A DNA stretch of 27,184 nucleotides from CBDVBZ01 sp965372355. Its GTDB lineage: Bacteria > Krumholzibacteriota > Krumholzibacteriia > WVZY01. The notes under the pieces are model-generated. The model made no database searches, was not told where the DNA came from, and saw nothing but the letters and a program-made list of their open reading frames with translations. Below are positions 23,904 through 27,184 of this stretch, in pieces; the stretch's first letter is position 1; each line of letters opens with the position of its first letter. The translations under genes were made by a program, and so were the position numbers. The DNA is taken from contig CBDVBZ010000040.1 of the NCBI GenBank assembly GCA_965372355.1, positions 1-27,184 on the forward strand. The letters are read 5' to 3'.

Positions 23904-24359
23904 ATGAAACACATCGCAAAACACTTTCAAGCCTGGAGCGAGGGACGGCTGGACGGTGAGGCCCAGCGGCTCATCGAGATCCATCTCGAGGAGTGTGCCG
24001 AGTGCCGGATGTATTTTGAGCGTATGTCCAGTTTGCTGGAAAAATCAATGGCGAGCCACCTTCCCCGTCTGGAGCCCGATCCGTTTTTGCCGGGGCGGAT
24101 CCGCGGGCTGGCCGAGAAGTCATCGACACCGGCGCCTCGAGGGCTGATGAGGCCGCTGGGTTGGCTCCGGCTGTCGTACTACGCGATTCTATTCGCGGCG
24201 GCGGTTGCAGGAGGGGTTTACGTTGGGCAAAGCGCGGCAGCCTGGGGTTCGGGAAACGGGGACGATCAACTCCTCACCGGATACTACGAGGCGTTCTCTC
24301 AGTCGGGTTTTGCCGACGACTGGGAACAACTCGTCACGGCGGAAAACAAGGAGCTCTAG
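23904..24359 (+). CDS. Zinc-finger (zf-HC2) anti-sigma factor
   Basis: The 151-residue protein starts at ATG 23904 after GGAGGAG. Its N-terminus has the HC2 zinc-finger pattern: LIEIHLEECAECRMYFERM, with His, then Cys-x2-Cys. It continues to a single transmembrane helix at about 93-112 (YYAILFAAAVAGGVYVGQSA) and a short periplasmic tail. This is the layout of membrane-bound anti-sigma factors that hold an ECF sigma inactive until an envelope signal releases it. It follows the sigma factor by 61 bases. Its stop codon touches the start of the next gene (TAGATG), so the three are one transcription unit. The signal is probably sensed by the periplasmic part or the next protein. Confidence 0.88.
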   Translation: MKHIAKHFQAWSEGRLDGEAQRLIEIHLEECAECRMYFERMSSLLEKSMASHLPRLEPDPFLPGRIRGLAEKSSTPAPRGLMRPLGWLRLSYYAILFAAAVAGGVYVGQSAAAWGSGNGDDQLLTGYYEAFSQSGFADDWEQLVTAENKEL

Positions 24360-24842
24360 ATGAAGTTAAGGACATGGGTTGTCGTTTTGTCATTTTTGAT
24401 GGTCATGAACCTCACCGCCGTTGTTGCCTTCCTCTTTATGCGCTCGCACGAGCCGGATGGTCGCGGCTTTCGCGGGCCGGGCTCCAGAGGTCCGTTTATG
24501 GAGAGAGGCCCACATGGTTTCGAGTCCGAGGAAAGGGAACGGCTCATGACGCTCATCCACGACTTCCGGACCGAAACAGGCGATCTACGTGACCGCGCGA
24601 AGAGCCTCGAAGACGAGATTATGGAACAGCTGCAGCGAGAGCGTGTCGATCGCGTGGCTGTCAACTCGCTGCTGAAGGAGATATCTGCGGTGAGACTCGA
24701 GATCAGCGAAGAAGCGACCGGCAAGCTGATCGAGGCAAAGGAATTCCTCACACCCCGGCAGCAGAAGATGTTTTATCGTGCGATACTCGGCGCGCGCCCC
24801 GGTGAGGGTCCGCCGGGGAAACCGCTGCGTCCTCGCCGGTAA
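24360..24842 (+). CDS. Spy/CpxP-like periplasmic protein (heavy-metal-sensor type)
   Basis: The 160-residue protein has an N-terminal signal/anchor helix (VVVLSFLMVMNLTAVVAFLF). Then comes a Gly/Arg/Pro-rich tract (about 34-53: GRGFRGPGSRGPF, MERGPHG) and an all-helical domain at about 55-145. The helical domain has the LTxxQ-like signature of the Spy/CpxP/CnrR group near its end (FLTPRQQKMFYRAIL). Members of this group act as periplasmic chaperones or metal/stress sensors that work with ECF sigma/anti-sigma pairs. ATG 24360 directly follows the anti-sigma stop, with AAGGAG six bases upstream. The tail is Pro/Arg-rich (EGPPGKPLRPRR). It has few His/Met ligands, so metal binding is not obvious. 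Confidence 0.82.
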   Translation: MKLRTWVVVLSFLMVMNLTAVVAFLFMRSHEPDGRGFRGPGSRGPFMERGPHGFESEERERLMTLIHDFRTETGDLRDRAKSLEDEIMEQLQRERVDRVAVNSLLKEISAVRLEISEEATGKLIEAKEFLTPRQQKMFYRAILGARPGEGPPGKPLRPRR

Positions 24843-24854
24843 TCTACTCGTATT

Positions 24855-25020
24855 GCGGGTGGCGACGACGTGTTGCCCTCGAGTGCCGGGGTCCTTGCGG
24901 AAGGCCGCGGGTCCTGCCTGCCCCCGGGAGGGGGTCGTCGATTGTCCCACAAGTGCTCGCAAGCTGCGCTCTTGCGGGACGACGCCACCCGCTGCCGGGT
25001 GCGGATTCGCCGCGAACACC
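24855..25020 (+). ncRNA. Candidate structured RNA between the Spy-like gene and the first Gly-rich lipoprotein
   Basis: A perfect 10-base stem joins 24855-24864 (GCGGGTGGCG) with 24983-24992 (CGCCACCCGC). Inside are three hairpins: CCTT-GCGG-AAGG at 24893-24904; CCCCC-GGGA-GGGGG at 24921-24934, with a GNRA-type loop on the plus strand; and a 10-base stem with one mismatch joining 24944-24953 and 24971-24980. A further small hairpin, GCGG/CCGC around ATTCG, follows just after it. Nested stems enclosing hairpins are unlikely by chance and point to a multi-branched RNA or leader. I know no matching RNA family. The rest of the 331-base gap (24843-25173) shows no gene. Confidence 0.4.
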
Positions 25021-25145
25021 CGTCACGCCCTCGCATGGCGTCGCCTACGGACAACACATCGTCCTCATGTCTCGTGCAGGCGCCCCCTCGGCGAGGACAC
25101 AACGATTCCCCTGATTTTGAATGTAGAGAAAGTTTGCAAGACGAC

Positions 25146-25159
25146 ACAACACGTGTTGT
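25146..25159. promoter_or_regulatory. 14-bp perfect palindrome ahead of lipoprotein 1
   Basis: ACAACACGTGTTGT is an exact dyad centred between 25152 and 25153, ending 14 bases before the lipoprotein start codon. It could bind a dimeric regulator. Its position next to the ribosome-binding region suggests repression, or it forms a short mRNA stem. Confidence 0.4.
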
Positions 25160-25173
25160 CTAACCGGGTGAAC

Positions 25174-25992
25174 ATGAAAACAACGAGCACGCATATCGAC
25201 TTACCCGACCCCTCAAGACATCTCGCCACGGTGTCCGCTCTCGTGTTGGCGATCATCCTTGTCGCAGGGTGTAAGGATGATCCGGAGATCAGCAGCGGCT
25301 GGACGAACGGTGACATCACCGTTGACGGCGTCAACACCGAGTGGAAGAACCGCACGGTGTTTATCGAAGACGTGGACATCGTGGTGGGTGTCGTGAATGA
25401 CTACGACTTTCTCTACGTGGTCCTGATGACATCCGAGCGGACGCGACAAATGCAGCTGATGCGGGGCGTGACGATGTGGTTCGACCCGACGGGTGAAGAA
25501 AGGAAGAGATTTGGGATCCGTTTCCCGCTGGTCATGGATGACATGTCACCGATGGCGTTCCGTCGTGACCAGGAAGAGCGTCGGCCATCGTTCGACGAAC
25601 TCGAAACCGAGATGACCGAGTTGGAGGTTATCGGGGCGGCGGGTCCCGTCGATCGGTTGCCGGCCGACGGAACGAGTGGTATCGAGGTCAACCTCAGCCG
25701 ATCCGATGGGGCCGTTGTGTACGAGCTCAGGGTACCGCTAAGAGCGGACGGTCAGTACGAGTTCGCCGTGGGTGCCAGGGCGGGGGAAGCCATCCAGATT
25801 GGTTTGGAGACCCCAGAGTTCGAGAGACCCGAGGGTGGCGGTGGAATGCCCCCCGGTGGTAAGGGCGGTGGACGTGGGGGCTACGGTGGCGGTCCTCCCG
25901 GCGGCGGCCGTGGCGGTTTCGAGCCTCCGGATCCGATCAAGCTGTGGGCCACGGTCAGACTGGCAACGCCGGGTCAACAAACAACGAATTAG
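25174..25992 (+). CDS. Lipoprotein with CBM9/DOMON-like domain and Gly-rich tail
   Basis: I start this at ATG 25174 (272 residues), because a lipoprotein signal follows: HLATVSALVLAIILVAGC, lipobox VAGC. The frame is open back to 24778, but through the structured gap. The mature part reads like carbohydrate-binding-module-9/DOMON-type domains: WTNGDITVDGVNTEWKN, then VVGVVNDYDFLYVVLM and RGVTMWFDPTGEERKRFGIR. After about residue 226 it has a Gly-rich, proline/arginine-containing tract (PEGGGGMPPGGKGGG, RGGYGGGPPGGGRGGF). It ends with a short WATVRLATP. It lies 331 bases after the Spy-like gene, and a palindrome just before it may control it. It probably displays a ligand-binding domain at the membrane; the ligand is unknown. 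Confidence 0.8.
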   Translation: MKTTSTHIDLPDPSRHLATVSALVLAIILVAGCKDDPEISSGWTNGDITVDGVNTEWKNRTVFIEDVDIVVGVVNDYDFLYVVLMTSERTRQMQLMRGVTMWFDPTGEERKRFGIRFPLVMDDMSPMAFRRDQEERRPSFDELETEMTELEVIGAAGPVDRLPADGTSGIEVNLSRSDGAVVYELRVPLRADGQYEFAVGARAGEAIQIGLETPEFERPEGGGGMPPGGKGGGRGGYGGGPPGGGRGGFEPPDPIKLWATVRLATPGQQTTN

Positions 25993-25995
25993 GAG

Positions 25996-26009
25996 CGTTT
26001 GTCCAAACG
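25996..26009. repeat. Palindrome CGTTTG-TC-CAAACG between the two lipoprotein genes
   Basis: CGTTTG at 25996-26001 and CAAACG at 26004-26009 are exact complements separated by two bases, four bases after the first lipoprotein's stop. Just downstream, CCCCTGAAGACA recurs as CCCCTGGAAGACA. The gap (25993-26095) otherwise contains only the ribosome-binding site of the next gene. Confidence 0.35.
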
Positions 26010-26095
26010 ATCTGAAGAGAATAGGCAGTCCCCTGAAGACATTACCAACGGGGCCCCTGGAAGACAGTCGGATGTTTGATGAAAGGAGAACAGTA

Positions 26096-27073
26096 ATGTT
26101 TGCGAAGACGAGAGTTCTGATTACCGCTCTGGGCCTGGTTGCTTTCACGGCGTCGGGATGCCGCGATGTTGCGGAGCCCGAATCGGCAGAGTCGAGCGCG
26201 CTTCTCTCGGGGAGCGAAGCTTCAGTCGAGCACCGCGAGAGAATGGCAGAGAGACTTGCCGCCTACGGGATTGACATAAAGGAGAGCGGCGGAATATTCG
26301 GGATCGGTTGGCGAAGCCGGATGCGGCTGGGGGATGCGGAATCGGATCCCTTCGGACACGCCCGTGCGGTCGCCTTTGGTGACGCGCTGGAGGATGAACG
26401 CCGACCCGGGATCGACATGGGGACGGTTACGTTGAGTTACCCTGATGACGAGGTTGAACTCACGAAGCGCGATCGTCCCAAAGGAGGGACGATCTACACG
26501 TCCTTCATTCGCCCGCGTCACGAGAATCCGACGTCGATCGGATTTGCCGGCGGCGGAGAGTACGAGTTCGATATCAGCGGCTCGGATCAGTTTGCGGCCG
26601 TCACGCTGTCGGTGACCGCTCCGTCGGATCTGATCAACATAACGAGTCACACGCGCGGAGACACCGTGAGCCCGGACGAAGATCTGGTGATCGAGTGGTC
26701 GGGCGGTGCGGACGGCAAAGTCGCGATTGCGATCGCGGCGCTCAGCGGCGAATGCCGGGGCGGCAAGGATAGACCCGCCGGGCCGAGGGGCCGTGAAGGA
26801 AGGAGAGGGCGGCGTGGTGGCGGTCCCGGAGGACCGGGTGGCCACGGCGGTGGTCATTCAAAGCCGGCGAACGTTCTCCATGAAATGATCGACGGCAACA
26901 ATGGTGAGTACACACTCACGGCGGACGGGCTTACCGAGCTGATTGGCGATAGCGGTGCCACCCGCATCGTGATCCATGTCTCGCAGCTCATCGCGTCGGA
27001 TGTCGATCATGATGGCGAGACGTTGTGGGCAGTGCTGCACACGGGTGACCGAGCGATGTTGGTGCTCGAGTAG
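26096..27073 (+). CDS. Lipoprotein with Gly/Arg-rich tract
   Basis: I start this at ATG 26096 (325 residues), seven bases after AAAGGAG. The lipoprotein signal is VLITALGLVAFTASGC. The mature part begins with an acidic Ser/Glu linker (VAEPESAESSALLSGSEASV) and a conserved-looking MAERLAAYGIDIKESGGIFG segment. A beta-rich region follows (GTVTLSYPDDEVELT, GGGEYEFDISGSDQFAAVTL). At about residues 222-260 is an Arg/Gly/Pro-rich tract (GPRGREGRRGRRGGGPGGPG, HGGGH), followed by a C-terminal domain ending GDRAMLVLE. I recognise no named family. The charged Gly-rich tract echoes that of the preceding lipoprotein and the short one in the Spy-like protein. It ends 26 bases before the terminator. Confidence 0.8.
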   Translation: MFAKTRVLITALGLVAFTASGCRDVAEPESAESSALLSGSEASVEHRERMAERLAAYGIDIKESGGIFGIGWRSRMRLGDAESDPFGHARAVAFGDALEDERRPGIDMGTVTLSYPDDEVELTKRDRPKGGTIYTSFIRPRHENPTSIGFAGGGEYEFDISGSDQFAAVTLSVTAPSDLINITSHTRGDTVSPDEDLVIEWSGGADGKVAIAIAALSGECRGGKDRPAGPRGREGRRGRRGGGPGGPGGHGGGHSKPANVLHEMIDGNNGEYTLTADGLTELIGDSGATRIVIHVSQLIASDVDHDGETLWAVLHTGDRAMLVLE

Positions 27074-27099
27074 TTCATTCCTCCTTCGCAGGGGAGGAG

Positions 27100-27136
27100 A
27101 AAGGGCGGTTGCGATTCGTCGCGCCGCCCTTTTTTT
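27100..27136 (+). terminator. Rho-independent terminator
   Basis: AAAGGGCGG (27100-27108) pairs with CCGCCCTTT (27124-27132). An inner GCGA-TTCG-TCGC hairpin fills the loop, and a run of seven T follows the last C (27130-27136). It closes the ECF/lipoprotein transcription unit. Confidence 0.9.
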
Positions 27137-27154
27137 GGTACGCCCGGCATGGGC

Positions 27155-27184
27155 ACTGTCTTGGAGGTGCAAGTCCTCCCCTGA
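27155..27184 (+). other. Possible 5' part of a group II intron-like or HEARO-like RNA (cut by window edge)
   Basis: The last bases contain GGAGGTGCAAGTCCTCC, a short stem (GGAGG/CCTCC) with a TGCAAGT loop. It resembles a recurrent element near the 5' side of bacterial group II intron or HEARO-type structured RNAs. Only about 30 bases are visible, so this rests on one motif. Confidence 0.25.

Noticed and set aside
25158..25163. GTCTAA resembling an ECF-type -10 ahead of lipoprotein 1
   Set aside because: No GGAAC-type -35 at 15-17 bases upstream, and it overlaps the palindrome; too weak to call a promoter.
1..27184. CRISPR arrays, tRNA or rRNA genes, insertion sequences
   Set aside because: I saw no regularly spaced direct repeats of CRISPR type, no cloverleaf with anticodon arm and no transposase motif.

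Overview
The window is about 27.2 kb of GC-rich bacterial DNA (roughly 55-60% GC by eye). It carries a nearly complete tight-adherence (Tad/Flp) pilus locus, an ABC-transporter operon, a hybrid-kinase operon and an ECF-sigma operon. I see no rRNA, tRNA, insertion sequence or CRISPR array. The S8 peptidase ends in a C-terminal FlgD/type IX-like sorting module (YPNPFNP...ASGVYFYR), and the surface and lipoprotein genes have the style of FCB-group and neighbouring candidate phyla (Zixibacteria, Latescibacteria, Eisenbacteria and similar). I would place it there, a Gram-negative with an outer membrane, without naming a phylum firmly.

Layout. Almost everything from 1 to 22103 is read on the minus strand, so transcription runs from high to low coordinates. 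From the right: a hybrid histidine kinase, a lipoprotein and a PlsC-like acyltransferase (22103 to 17608) sit behind a good sigma-70-type promoter. The Tad locus follows (17216 to 5812): flp2, cpaA, cpaB, cpaC, a possible 51-aa ORF, cpaE, cpaF, tadB, tadC, a 40-aa membrane microprotein, an exported protein of unknown function, a DUF192 protein, flp1, tadE and tadG. A secreted subtilase (5750 to 3870) closes this block. A truncated VOC (glyoxalase-like) gene on the plus strand is wedged at 3657-3881. The left end (3392 to 1) is a four-gene operon: an outer-membrane beta-barrel with a bactofilin-like N-terminal region, an ABC ATPase, an ABC-2 permease and the start of a further exported protein.

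From 22420 to the end everything is on the plus strand: a PIG-L deacetylase, an ECF sigma factor, a zinc-finger anti-sigma factor, a Spy/CpxP-like periplasmic protein, then two lipoproteins with glycine/arginine-rich tracts, closed by a strong rho-independent terminator at 27100-27136.

How it works together. The Tad genes supply pilin (Flp1/2), prepilin peptidase (CpaA), outer-membrane secretin (CpaC) with its partner CpaB, polar localisation ATPase (CpaE), motor ATPase (CpaF), inner-membrane platform (TadB/TadC) and pseudopilins (TadE/TadG). The most striking regulatory signal is that both flp genes, about 9.6 kb apart, are preceded by near-identical sigma-54 (-24/-12) promoters, TTTGGC-N4-GAATTGC, and by related leaders sharing CTCTAAATCAA. 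I saw no such element in the other intergenic gaps I read. Pilin dosage is therefore probably controlled separately from the assembly machine. Two intergenic regions have RNA-like secondary structure: 14024-14160 (cpaC/cpaE gap, overlapping the short ORF) and 24855-25020 (a terminal stem enclosing several hairpins, ahead of the first Gly-rich lipoprotein).
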